Below, one piece after another: positions 46,512 through 54,735 of a DNA stretch of 64,000 nucleotides (position 1 is its first letter; each line of letters starts with the position of its first letter). The position numbers and the translations under genes are program-made. This DNA comes from a gamma proteobacterium HTCC2207 (GTDB taxonomy: Bacteria > Pseudomonadota > Gammaproteobacteria > Pseudomonadales > Porticoccaceae). A model generated the notes under the pieces. That model was not told the origin of the DNA, did no database searches, and saw only the letters and a program-made list of their open reading frames with translations. Where the stretch lies: positions 33,668-97,667 of the forward strand of contig CH672396.1 of the NCBI GenBank assembly GCA_000153445.1, read 5' to 3'.

Positions 46512-47998
46512 TTTGACTCTCCAGACGCTTTGTTACAGACCATGGCTGCTGCGCTCATAAGGGCTCGGGCTTTATTGTTGGTTTCTTTCCACTCCAGCTC
46601 GGGAACCGAATCGGCAACTACACCAGCTCCAGCTTGAACGTGTAGGATCTTGTCTTTAATCACCGCAGTGCGAATCGCGATAGCAGTGTCCATATTGCCA
46701 TTCCACCCTATATAACCCACAGCGCCGCCGTAGATATTACGCTTCACTGGCTCCAGTTCATCGATAATTTCCATGGCGCGAATTTTCGGTGCACCGCTCA
46801 GGGTACCGGCAGGTAAGGTTGCCTTCAGAACTTCCAGGGCACCCATATCATCGGTGACTTGGCCGACCACATTAGAGGTGATATGCATAACATGAGAGTA
46901 GCGCTCAACGACCATTTTTTCGGTGACTTCGACAGTGCCAGTTTTACTGATGCGCCCAACATCATTGCGACCCAAATCAATCAACATTAAATGCTCAGCA
47001 ATTTCTTTAGGATCGGCAAGCATCTCATCTTCCATGGCCTGATCTTCTTGGGCTGTTGCACCGCGCTTGCGAGTGCCAGCAATTGGCCTAACGGTCACCT
47101 CTCCGTCCTCAAGACGGGCGAGAACCTCTGGGGACGAGCCGACAATATGGAAACCATCAAGATCGAGGAAGTACATATAGGGTGATGGGTTAAGGCGGCG
47201 CAGTGCGCGGTAAAGATTAATCGGTTCCGCATCGAAGGGTGCCGACAGACGCTGAGACGGCACCACCTGCATAACATCGCCGGCCATGACATAGTCTTTG
47301 ACTTTATTGACTGCCGCTTTGAAATCCTGCGCACCAAAGCTCGAGACAAAATCGTCTTCAGATAGACCATCGCCAGCCATGTTCATCGGCGGCAGTTGCG
47401 GTGTCGACTGCTCAAGCTTGGCCTCAAGTTCATCAAGGCGAGCTTCCGCGCTAGCTAGGGCATCTGGGTCTTTAGCATCCACATGAACCACTAACATGAT
47501 GGTGCCTGAGAGGTTGTCGAAAATCGCCACCTCATCCGAAGCCATAAGCAATATATCAGGCGTTCCCAGCTCATCCGATGGCGCAGTCTGAGCTAATTTT
47601 GGTTCGACAAAACGCACAGTGTCATAGCCAAAATACCCCACCAGACCGCCAGTGAAGCGCGGCAGATTAGGCAGATCGGGCATGCTAAATAATTTTCGGA
47701 ATCGCTCGACTTCGCCCAGAGGGTCAGAGGTTGAGCGGTTAACCATCGGCTTGCCGTCACGAATAATTTCGAGCCGCGTTCCGAATATCTTAAGAACTGT
47801 TGAGGTATGCAGACCAATCAGCGAGTAACGGCCCCATTTTTCGCCGCCCTGCACTGATTCAAATAGGTAGGAGTTTGGCCCAAAAGCCAGCTTTAAATAA
47901 ACACTAAGGGGGGTTTCTAGATCAGCCAGCACTTCCCGGGTAACGGGGATACGGTTGTATTCTTGGCGGGCTAACTCAGCAAATTGTTCGGCGGTCAT
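46508..47998 (-). CDS. trpE: Anthranilate synthase component I
   Basis: Makes anthranilate from chorismate with ammonia from TrpG. 496 residues. Feedback-site text near the N-terminus ([33 protein letters not shown]; core FLFES-like YLFESVQGG), and the chorismate site [36 protein letters not shown] and [23 protein letters not shown] lies eight bases upstream. All four genes trpEGDC run in one operon, whereas Pseudomonas keeps trpE apart. A possible Trp-codon leader precedes it. Confidence 0.96.
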   Translation of the reverse strand: MTAEQFAELARQEYNRIPVTREVLADLETPLSVYLKLAFGPNSYLFESVQGGEKWGRYSLIGLHTSTVLKIFGTRLEIIRDGKPMVNRSTSDPLGEVERFRKLFSMPDLPNLPRFTGGLVGYFGYDTVRFVEPKLAQTAPSDELGTPDILLMASDEVAIFDNLSGTIMLVVHVDAKDPDALASAEARLDELEAKLEQSTPQLPPMNMAGDGLSEDDFVSSFGAQDFKAAVNKVKDYVMAGDVMQVVPSQRLSAPFDAEPINLYRALRRLNPSPYMYFLDLDGFHIVGSSPEVLARLEDGEVTVRPIAGTRKRGATAQEDQAMEDEMLADPKEIAEHLMLIDLGRNDVGRISKTGTVEVTEKMVVERYSHVMHITSNVVGQVTDDMGALEVLKATLPAGTLSGAPKIRAMEIIDELEPVKRNIYGGAVGYIGWNGNMDTAIAIRTAVIKDKILHVQAGAGVVADSVPELEWKETNNKARALMSAAAMVCNKASGESK

Positions 47999-48059
47999 AA
48001 TCGGATCCTTGTTCTTTAACAGAATGTGGTTGTGCAGGCGTCAGTGCGCCTCGGCTGCT

Positions 48060-48122
48060 CTAGTTGCGCCAACGCCACGTGTGACAATTGCTGTCAAACT
48101 GTTTAGAACTTGAATCTTTCAC
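48060..48122 (-). CDS. Possible trp operon leader peptide
   Basis: A GTG-initiated 20-codon frame reads VKDSSSKQFDSNCHTWRWRN and stops at TAG 48060-48062, 61 bp before the trpE ATG. Two of the last five codons are Trp. A GAG lies seven bases before the GTG. A TACAAT at 48149-48154 on the minus strand would start transcription near 48142, giving a leader of about 145 nt, similar to E. coli. After the stop, AGGCG and CGCCT (48035-48039 and 48025-48029 as written on the plus strand, approximate) can pair, but no T-run follows, so classical attenuation is not proven. Confidence 0.4.
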   Translation of the reverse strand: MKDSSSKQFDSNCHTWRWRN

Positions 48123-48148
48123 AAACCATCTCTGCATTAGTTGTGGGC

Positions 48149-48154
48149 ATTGTA
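48149..48154 (-). promoter_or_regulatory. Candidate -10 of the trpEGDC operon
   Basis: TACAAT on the minus strand, 151 bp upstream of the trpE ATG. The -35 at 17 bp reads TACAAA (poor). It is placed so that the Trp-rich leader frame would lie in the 5' leader. Confidence 0.35.
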
Positions 48155-48212
48155 ATCAATTAACCCAACTCTTTGTACGCTTTAGGCCGATTAAACTCTG
48201 TCGATCTTTAAC

Positions 48213-48881
48213 TTATGCCTTGGCTAACTCGCTGCGCATCTTGGCGATGACGTCAGTATAGTCATCGGCGCCGTATATTGCTGAACCAGCGACAAAGGTA
48301 TCAGCACCTGCCGCAGCAATTTCGCGGATATTATTGACGGTGACGCCACCATCGATCTCAAGACGAATATCATGACCACTGCTGTCAATCAGCTTGCGCG
48401 CCTCGGCAAGTTTATCCAGTGTGGCGGGAATAAATTTCTGGCCACCAAAACCTGGGTTAACCGACATCAGCAAAAGCATATCCATTCGATCCATCACCCA
48501 GCGCACAGTTTCCAGGCTGGTTGCTGGATTTAATACCAGACCTGCCTTGCATCCGAGATCGCGAACCAACTGTAAAGACCGATCAACATGGTTGGATGCC
48601 TCCGGATGAAAGGTTATGTAGGTTGCACCTGCATCGGCAAACATGCGGATCAAATCATCCACCGGTTGGACCATCAAATGAACGTCAATAGGTGCAGTGA
48701 CACCATGATCACGCAGCGCTTTGCAGACCATCGGACCGATCGTTAGATTAGGCACATAATGGTTGTCCATAACATCGAAGTGGACAACATCTGCGCCGGC
48801 TTCAAGAACGGCATCAACCTCTTCGCCAAGGCGGGCAAAATTGGCAGAAAGGATGGATGGGGCAATCAAAAAGTCAGTCAT
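48213..48881 (-). CDS. rpe: Ribulose-phosphate 3-epimerase
   Basis: Interconverts ribulose-5-phosphate and xylulose-5-phosphate. 222 residues: [37 protein letters not shown] with metal and catalytic residues, [24 protein letters not shown] and [11 protein letters not shown]. It lies upstream of trpE in the same direction, a common proteobacterial placement (in Pseudomonas rpe-gph-trpE); the phosphoglycolate phosphatase gene gph is absent here. Confidence 0.96.
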   Translation of the reverse strand: MTDFLIAPSILSANFARLGEEVDAVLEAGADVVHFDVMDNHYVPNLTIGPMVCKALRDHGVTAPIDVHLMVQPVDDLIRMFADAGATYITFHPEASNHVDRSLQLVRDLGCKAGLVLNPATSLETVRWVMDRMDMLLLMSVNPGFGGQKFIPATLDKLAEARKLIDSSGHDIRLEIDGGVTVNNIREIAAAGADTFVAGSAIYGADDYTDVIAKMRSELAKA

Positions 48882-48991
48882 ATAACACCAGGAGTTAATT
48901 CAGGCGTAACTATGCGGGACTTCCTTATGGGGTGCAAATAATTTGCCTGCGAAAGGGGCCAGATAAATAAAAAGAGCGGCAAAAAAAACGC

Positions 48992-49030
48992 GGCAAAGAA
49001 AAAAGACCAACTGTTTCCAGCTGGTCTTTT
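48992..49030 (-). terminator. Intrinsic terminator of the EF-hand gene
   Basis: On the minus strand AAAAGACCAGCTG (from 49030), tetraloop GAAA, CAGTTGGTCTTTT (to 49001), then more T. The stem has 13 pairs with one G-U. It lies 24 bp past the EF-hand stop codon. Confidence 0.85.
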
Positions 49031-49053
49031 CTCGAGTGACAACTTATTGCTGA

Positions 49054-49368
49054 TTAGTTTTCTTGTTGCTGACGCTTTTCTTTCATTATTTCGCGGCGTT
49101 CCTGCTTGGCCGCACGGATCTCCTCTTTGGTTAGAGAGCCATCCCCATTGCTGTCCATTTTTGAGAAACGTTCGCGGCGTTTATCAGCCATTTTCTCTAG
49201 AGCTTGTTCATGCTCCTGTGTAGACACGACACCATCACCATCTTGATCAACCTGTTTAAGCATGCCTTTATGGTGGCGGGCCTTACCATCATGATCACCT
49301 TTGTGGTGCTCGGCCAAGGTAACTAGCGAGAACACCGCCAGTAGAGTAAAAATCAGTACGTTACGCAT
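49054..49368 (-). CDS. Small exported EF-hand calcium-binding protein
   Basis: 104 residues. A signal peptide (RNVLIFTLLAVFSLVTLA) is followed by a His-rich stretch (EHHKGDHDGKARHHKG) and two canonical EF-hand loops: DQDGDGVVSTQE and DSNGDGSLTKEE, all calcium-ligand positions filled. The C-terminus is very basic and glutamine-rich. A calcium buffer or sensor of the periplasm is likely; partners are unknown. It has its own terminator, and its upstream region carries 14-bp repeats. Confidence 0.88.
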   Translation of the reverse strand: MRNVLIFTLLAVFSLVTLAEHHKGDHDGKARHHKGMLKQVDQDGDGVVSTQEHEQALEKMADKRRERFSKMDSNGDGSLTKEEIRAAKQERREIMKEKRQQQEN

Positions 49369-49408
49369 ACACTATCCTCTTGATTAAATTAGTAGAGCCG
49401 CTTTATTG

Positions 49409-49464
49409 GAACTTCTTTATGAGACTCTCTTTGTGCGACTCTCTTTATGAGAGCCTCTCTCCAG
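49409..49464 (-). repeat. 14-bp tandem repeats upstream of the EF-hand gene
   Basis: Units at 49409-49422 (GAACTTCTTTATGA), 49423-49436 (GACTCTCTTTGTGC), 49437-49450 (GACTCTCTTTATGA) and a diverged fourth from 49451. On the minus strand they read as purine-rich AAAGAGAGTC blocks. They fill the spacer between the acyl-CoA ligase stop and the EF-hand gene. Confidence 0.7.
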
Positions 49465-49503
49465 AAAAGCCTATAACGCCAGACTCTACTAATCGGTTGA
49501 CAC

Positions 49504-51126
49504 TCAAGAGTAGGCATACTCCTTAAACTGGTCGCGCAGATCTTTCTTACTGATTTTTCCGGTTGCGGTATGAGGAATCTCCTCGACAAAAACACAGTCC
49601 TCAGGTGTCCACCACTTGGCGATCTTGCCATCAAGGGAAGCCAGGATGGCATCTTTGTCAGGAGTCGACCCTTCAACAGGAATCACAATCAACAGCGGGC
49701 GCTCAGTCCACTTCGGATGCGAGACACCAATAACGGCGGCCTCTTGCACATCTGGATGTGACATAGCGGCATTCTCCACATCGATGGAGCTAATCCACTC
49801 GCCACCAGATTTAATCACGTCTTTGATACGGTCAGTGATAGTCACATAACCCTGCTCGTCTATAGCGGCCATATCGCCGGTATTGAACCACCCCTCTTCG
49901 TCTACCGCAGGCTTATCGTCGAGACGGTAGTAGCCACTGCAGACCCAGGGGCCCTTCACCAGCAAAGCACCGGAAGCGACACCATCCCAGGGCAACTCAT
50001 TATTATCACCATCGACAATTTTCATTTCGACACCAAAGACTACGCGGCCGGCGCGAACACGCCAAGTATCCTGCTCTTGCTGGGTGCCATCCTGCATCCA
50101 TTCCTGAGGTCTATTGTAGGATCCAAGAGGACTCATTTCAGTCATACCCCAGCCCATATGCACGACAACGCCGTGCTTTTCCATTTCCTGCATCAGCGAC
50201 AGCGGGCATGCAGAGCCGCCACAGACGACAGAATTAAGTGATTCTATGGTTTTCCCTGTGTCATTGAGGTATCCCACCAAAGCCAGCCATACAGTAGGCA
50301 CGCCGAGGGAATAGTTCACTTTCTCTGAATTGATCAACTTGGTCAATGTGTCACCATCGGCCATTTTCGGCCCTGGGAACACCAGCTTGGCACCAACCAT
50401 TGGGCCGTTGTAGGCCGTTCCCCAGGCATTGACATGAAACATTGGCACTATCGGCATCACCACATCTTCCGCGGCGAGGTTCATCACTTCTGGCGTTGAG
50501 CCAACAATGGAGTGTAAAACTGTACTGCGGTGGCTATAGAGAACGCCCTTAGGGTTGCCGGTGGTACCAGAGGTGTAGCACATAGAGCTGGCGCTGTTCT
50601 CTTCCAACTCTGGCCAGTCAAAGCTCTCTGACTCATCTGCAATAAAGGTCTCATAACAGTGGGCATTTTTTAGACTGGTCTCGGGCATATTTGCCGCATC
50701 AGTCATGACGACGAAGCCCTGAACCGTAGCAAGCCTATCTTGCAGCTGCTCCAGCAGAGGCACAAACATGGGATCAGTAAAGACAAACTTGTCTTCGGCA
50801 TGATTAATAATATATTCGATCTGCTCAGGAAACAGCCTTGGGTTCACTGTGTGACACACCTGCCCCGAACACGAGATTGAGTAGTAGAGCTCAAAGTGAC
50901 GATAGTCATTCCAGGCCAAAGTGGCAATTCTGTCCCCTGACTGAAAGCCCACCCTTTGAAGAGCATTAGCCATCTGGCGCACACGTCGAAAGGCATCTTT
51001 ATAGGTATATTTATGCAACGGGTTATCGCCGGTCACTGAAACAATTTCGCTCTTTCCGTTGATGCGGTCAGCGTGCTTCATTATCGACGTTATAGTCAGC
51101 TGGGAGTCCATCATTAAGCCATTCAT
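49504..51126 (-). CDS. Fatty acyl-CoA ligase (AlkK/DmdB-like, AMP-forming)
   Basis: 540-residue adenylate-forming enzyme that activates a carboxylic acid as the acyl-AMP and then the CoA thioester. ATP loop YTSGTTGNPKGVLYSHRS (about residue 185), HMGWGMTEMSP, the hinge with GWFNTGDMAAIDEQGY, DRIKDVIKSGGEWISS and the catalytic lysine in TATGKISKKDLRDQF. It falls in the medium/long-chain group that includes AlkK and the methylmercaptopropionyl-CoA ligase DmdB; the substrate cannot be set by reading. ATG 51126 has AGGA seven bases upstream. Confidence 0.85.
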   Translation of the reverse strand: MNGLMMDSQLTITSIMKHADRINGKSEIVSVTGDNPLHKYTYKDAFRRVRQMANALQRVGFQSGDRIATLAWNDYRHFELYYSISCSGQVCHTVNPRLFPEQIEYIINHAEDKFVFTDPMFVPLLEQLQDRLATVQGFVVMTDAANMPETSLKNAHCYETFIADESESFDWPELEENSASSMCYTSGTTGNPKGVLYSHRSTVLHSIVGSTPEVMNLAAEDVVMPIVPMFHVNAWGTAYNGPMVGAKLVFPGPKMADGDTLTKLINSEKVNYSLGVPTVWLALVGYLNDTGKTIESLNSVVCGGSACPLSLMQEMEKHGVVVHMGWGMTEMSPLGSYNRPQEWMQDGTQQEQDTWRVRAGRVVFGVEMKIVDGDNNELPWDGVASGALLVKGPWVCSGYYRLDDKPAVDEEGWFNTGDMAAIDEQGYVTITDRIKDVIKSGGEWISSIDVENAAMSHPDVQEAAVIGVSHPKWTERPLLIVIPVEGSTPDKDAILASLDGKIAKWWTPEDCVFVEEIPHTATGKISKKDLRDQFKEYAYS

Positions 51127-51289
51127 GTTCTGTTCCTCAAGGTATCTTTTTTATTATGATTTTAATTATTATTGCGAGTGCCAGCGTTAAGACTACCATT
51201 GAGGCAGGCCGCTTAATACTATAAATCTGTGGACGGCAAGTCACCCGCCCTGCGAGGATACAGAGCAGAGATTTTATCCGGGGAATTAA

Positions 51290-51634
51290 TTACTGATTGT
51301 GAGGAATGCTGCGCAGGTGGGTTTCAATTTCTTCGAAATTCGGCAAGTCCAAATGCTGCCCATCGAGATCAAAGCTTAGGCTGATGCAGGTGGCAATTTC
51401 GACCTCGTCCTGAGCCGATAGGACACTGTCTTCTTCAACTCTCACGGTATGGGGAAATCCTTTACAAATAATTGCGTAATAGCGATGCTCATGCCCTTCT
51501 ACCAGACTATTTAGCACCACAATTCGCGTACTGCTGCCGAAATCTGCGTAGGGTTTTGCCAACAATGTTTCTGCGGTGCGTCTTATTGTATTGCTGTCAT
51601 CTATGACGAGCACTTTAAGGCCCTGAACATCCAT
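51290..51634 (-). pseudogene. pilG-chpC deletion-fusion remnant
   Basis: 114 codons that join two unrelated halves. Residues 1-27 (GLKVLVIDDSNTIRRTAETL) match the start of the PilG response regulator, but the receiver stops there: phosphoacceptor Asp, Thr and Lys are missing. From about residue 28 (FGSSTRIVVLNSLVEG, RYYAIICKGFPHTVRVEED, IETHLRSI) it looks like the C-terminal half of a CheW-like protein such as ChpC or PilI. In Pseudomonas, gshB is divergent from pilG-pilH-pilI-pilJ-pilK-chpA-chpB-chpC, and gshB is divergent here. So a deletion from inside pilG to inside chpC fits. The fusion is in frame but probably without function. Confidence 0.8.
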
Positions 51635-51844
51635 ATTTTCACCATTGTAAAACCACTTAACGCCCTAAGTACTGCCAACATCACTTAAGTTATGGAATTT
51701 TAAACACACTTGTAATATATAATCCACAAGCCTCTAAATTTTGTAAAATAATTGATTTATAGGTCACAGAATTTTTCAGGGCAGCGGCCATATCAGTTGC
51801 CACACTTAGTTATAGCGCAAATATCAACCTAAGGCTGTCATTTT

Positions 51845-52798
51845 ATGGGCACTTCCCTCGGCGTCATTATGGACCCCATCCAATCGATTTCTTTTTACAA
51901 AGATTCAACTCTAGCAATCTTACTGGCGGCTCAGGCTCAGGGGTTCGAGCTCTTCTATATGGAGCAGTCTGACCTCTATATAGATAACACTGGACCCAAA
52001 GCCCAGCTGCGTCCTCTAAAGGTTTTCAATGACGCCAATAAATGGTTTGAACTAGGGGACAGCAGAGACGCTGCACTGGAAGAGATGGATGTCTTAGTGA
52101 TGCGCAAAGACCCGCCATTCGATAGCGAATTTATCTACTCCACCTATATCCTTGAAGCGGCCGAACGACGCGGTTCACTGGTGGTTAACAAGCCCCAGAG
52201 TCTGCGCGACTGCAACGAGAAAGTGTTTGCCACAGAGTTTCCCCAGTGCACACCGCCGCTATTAGTCAGCCGCGACCAAGAACGACTAAAAGGCTTTTTA
52301 ACTGAGCATCAGGATGTGGTCTACAAACCACTTGATGGAATGGGCGGCACCTCGATTTTCCGTGTCAAAGAGGGCGATCAGAATCTTAATGTAATCCTCG
52401 AAACCGTGACTAAACAAGGTACTGAGACGATTATGGCGCAGAAATTTATGCCCCAAATCACGCAGGGTGATAAGCGCATACTGGTAGTGGGCGGTGAAAT
52501 TATTCCCTTCTGTCTGGCGCGCATACCCACGGGCAGTGATTTTCGCGGCAATCTTGCCGCTGGTGGTCGTGGCGTTGTGCAACCACTGAGTGAGCGAGAT
52601 CTTTGGATTGCTCAACAGGTTGCGCCGACATTAAAAGAGCGCGGACTGATTTTTGTCGGTCTCGATGTGATTGGTGACTATCTCACAGAGATTAATGTCA
52701 CCAGCCCAACCTGCATTCGCGAGATTGATAATGCAGAGAACACTCAAATTGGCAAACGCCTTATAGATGCGGTGCGCGCAAGACTGGACCAGCGATAG
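51845..52798 (+). CDS. gshB: Glutathione synthetase
   Basis: ATP-grasp ligase that adds glycine to gamma-glutamylcysteine. 317 residues: LGVIMDPIQSISFYKDSTLA, VLVMRKDPPFDSEFIYSTYIL, VYKPLDGMGGTSIFRV, ARIPTGSDFRGNLAAGGRG and EINVTSPTCIREID are all conserved. It diverges from the pilG remnant. The 210 bp in between are A+T rich with a TATAAT at 51718-51723 but no clear -35. It is followed by the 14-bp repeat array and tonB. Confidence 0.96.
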   Translation: MGTSLGVIMDPIQSISFYKDSTLAILLAAQAQGFELFYMEQSDLYIDNTGPKAQLRPLKVFNDANKWFELGDSRDAALEEMDVLVMRKDPPFDSEFIYSTYILEAAERRGSLVVNKPQSLRDCNEKVFATEFPQCTPPLLVSRDQERLKGFLTEHQDVVYKPLDGMGGTSIFRVKEGDQNLNVILETVTKQGTETIMAQKFMPQITQGDKRILVVGGEIIPFCLARIPTGSDFRGNLAAGGRGVVQPLSERDLWIAQQVAPTLKERGLIFVGLDVIGDYLTEINVTSPTCIREIDNAENTQIGKRLIDAVRARLDQR

Positions 52799-52802
52799 CG
52801 CC

Positions 52803-52872
52803 TGTAGCAGAAAGCTTGTAGTGGAAAGCTTGTAGTGGAAAGCCTGTAGTGGAAAGCCTGTAATGGAAAGCC
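52803..52872 (+). repeat. Five 14-bp tandem units carrying start signals for tonB
   Basis: Units start at 52803, 52817, 52831, 52845 and 52859; the consensus is TGTAGTGGAAAGCC. Units 2-4 each contain GTG and the Shine-Dalgarno-like GGAAAG. The fifth unit is TGTAATGGAAAGCC, where G to A turns GTG into the ATG of tonB (52863). The GGAAAG of the previous unit lies six bases before that ATG. The internal GTGs would encode VESL then stop. Confidence 0.85.
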
Positions 52873-53660
52873 TGACCGATGGACATTGGAACACCAGCGA
52901 GCAACGCCTGCGTAAAACTTTCTCGCTGGCTCTGGTGATCCATGGCCTGCTGCTAATCGGCTTGAGCTTTGCCATGCCAGCAGGTTCTCCCCCGAGCCCA
53001 TCCTTAGATGTCACCCTGGCTCAGCAGCCCGCTGAAAAAGCACCGGATCAAGCAGACTTTATTGCTCAGACTAATCAGCTGGGAGCTGATGACCAACAAA
53101 CAGTTTTGCAGCCGCAAAACCCATGGCAGCAACCGTCAGTTGAGCAGCTCCGCATAGACTCTGCGGAGCAGGCTCTGTTAACCCACAACAGCGATACTCA
53201 AGTCAGCGACTCCAAAGAGACCCCGAAAGCGGACCAAGAGCAACCCGATAGAGATGCCATGCAGGCAGAACTTGCCCGGTTAAAGCAGGCTTACAACAAT
53301 ATTCCCCGCGTACTGCGCATGACCTCGGTATCGGCCAAGTCGGCAGATGCCGCTGCCTATATGGTTTACTTCGAGGAAAAAGTAGAACAAATTGGCAACC
53401 TAAACTACCCAAGAGAAGCGCGCTCTCAGGGTATTTTTGGGCAGGTGCAACTGATTGTCGTGATACTGGCTGATGGGCGTATCAGGCGTATTGAAGTGTC
53501 AAAAGGCTCGGGGTCGCGGCTACTGGATCAAGCTGCCGTGCGCTCGGTTCAATTGGCCTCGCCATTTAAGCCCTTTCCCAAAGAGCTGCGAAACCGCGAC
53601 GAGATTCATATTATTCGCACCTGGCAATATCAGTCCAATAATGTACTAACAACAAACTAA
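52863..53660 (+). CDS. TonB-family energy transducer (TonB3-like)
   Basis: 265 residues. One N-terminal transmembrane helix (about 21-39, FSLALVIHGLLLIGLSFAM), a Pro/Gln-rich periplasmic linker, a helical region, and a C-terminal TonB domain with YPREARSQGIFGQVQLIVVI and the GSRLLDQAAVRSVQLASPFKPFP segment. In Pseudomonas, tonB3 lies beside gshB and is needed for twitching; here the pilus genes nearby are broken, so it may serve outer-membrane transport or be left over. ATG 52863 comes from the last unit of a 14-bp repeat. Confidence 0.85.
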   Translation: MESLTDGHWNTSEQRLRKTFSLALVIHGLLLIGLSFAMPAGSPPSPSLDVTLAQQPAEKAPDQADFIAQTNQLGADDQQTVLQPQNPWQQPSVEQLRIDSAEQALLTHNSDTQVSDSKETPKADQEQPDRDAMQAELARLKQAYNNIPRVLRMTSVSAKSADAAAYMVYFEEKVEQIGNLNYPREARSQGIFGQVQLIVVILADGRIRRIEVSKGSGSRLLDQAAVRSVQLASPFKPFPKELRNRDEIHIIRTWQYQSNNVLTTN

Positions 53661-53709
53661 TCTGCCTCCGAGCTTGAGTTTGAGACCATAAAACTCCATA
53701 TTGCTTCCC

Positions 53710-54288
53710 ATGACGACTTTGAAACCGAAAAAAATAAATAGCTTAAAAGATCACTTCTTGCTGGCCATGCCTGGCCTCGAGGATCCGACCTTCTCGGATT
53801 CTGTGGTGTATATTTGCGAGCACAATTCAGATGGTGCCATGGGCCTGATTATCAATCAGCAGATGGATATTCCGGTGAAGGCTATATTTGATCAACTAAA
53901 GCTCGAATATCAAGACGAGTGCGGACGACCGCTGCTATTTGATGGCGGCCCAGTGCAGCGAGATCGTGGTTTTATCTTACATGCCAATTGCGAGCAGCAG
54001 TGGGAGTCGACACTGATGATTTCCGATCAGGTTTGTCTCACCGCATCCCGAGATATACTTTCCGATATGGCTCTGGGCAAAGGTCCCAAAGACTCTCTGG
54101 TGACGCTCGGTTACTCAAGCTGGGAAGCTGGACAACTGGAGCGTGAACTAGGGGAAAACAGTTGGTTGACCATCCCTGCAGAAGCCGAGATTATCTTTAA
54201 AACCGACTGTGCTAAGCGCGCTTCAGCCGCAGCCCTGAGCATTGGTTTAGATCTGCGTATGCTTTCGCATCAGGCTGGTCATGCCTGA
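53710..54288 (+). CDS. yqgE: YqgE/AlgH family protein (UPF0301)
   Basis: 192 residues. Family motifs LKDHFLLAMPGLEDPTF, YICEHNSDGAMGLIINQ, LLFDGGPVQRDRGFILH and LGYSSWEAGQLERELGENSW are intact. A role in regulation was suggested by the name AlgH, but the biochemistry is unclear. The ATG at 53710 is preferred; a TTG at 53701 is in frame. It overlaps ruvX by 8 bp. Confidence 0.9.
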   Translation: MTTLKPKKINSLKDHFLLAMPGLEDPTFSDSVVYICEHNSDGAMGLIINQQMDIPVKAIFDQLKLEYQDECGRPLLFDGGPVQRDRGFILHANCEQQWESTLMISDQVCLTASRDILSDMALGKGPKDSLVTLGYSSWEAGQLERELGENSWLTIPAEAEIIFKTDCAKRASAAALSIGLDLRMLSHQAGHA

Positions 54289-54718
54289 AGCCACTAAGCA
54301 CAAACGACTGCTCGGCTTTGACTTTGGCCTGAAACAGATCGGCGTCGCCAGCGGCCAGACTCTGACCTTGTCGGCCACAGGCTTAACCATCCTCAAAGCC
54401 GTCGACGGCATTCCCAACTGGGAGCAAGTGGAAAAGCTGTTAACAGAGTGGAAGCCGGATCTTGTGGTGGTTGGACTGCCGTTAAATATGGACGACAGTG
54501 AAAGTGATCTCAGCAATCGAGCGCGTAAATTTGCCCGTCGTCTTCAGGGCCGTTTTGCGGTGGACGTGGAAATGGTCGATGAACGCCTCACCAGTCGCGA
54601 GGCTAAATCTTTAGGTCGAGATCAGGGTACACAAGATCTGACAAAAATCGACCATATAGCAGCATCGCTAATTCTTCAGAGCTGGCTCGACACGCCCTCA
54701 ATAGGCAGCGCGCCCTGA
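54281..54718 (+). CDS. ruvX: Putative Holliday junction resolvase RuvX / pre-16S rRNA nuclease YqgF
   Basis: RNase H-fold nuclease required for 5' maturation of 16S rRNA and also proposed to cut Holliday junctions. 145 residues: GFDFGLKQIGVASGQ with the first acidic residue, VVVGLPLNMDD, VDERLTSREA, and DHIAASLILQSWL with the last acidic residue. It follows yqgE. The pyrRBC genes that follow in Pseudomonas are absent; the next genes are the broken pilU and pilT on the other strand. Confidence 0.93.
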   Translation: MPEATKHKRLLGFDFGLKQIGVASGQTLTLSATGLTILKAVDGIPNWEQVEKLLTEWKPDLVVVGLPLNMDDSESDLSNRARKFARRLQGRFAVDVEMVDERLTSREAKSLGRDQGTQDLTKIDHIAASLILQSWLDTPSIGSAP

Positions 54719-54735
54719 GCAGAGTTTGTAAAACC

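Noticed and set aside
48108-48134. ATG frame MVCERFKF in the trpE leader
   Set aside because: It has no Trp codons and overlaps the GTG frame that ends in WRWRN, which fits a leader peptide better.
52631-53014. Minus-strand frames with repeated SFLLQA-like text
   Set aside because: They are translations of the 14-bp repeat array in other frames, without ribosome sites.
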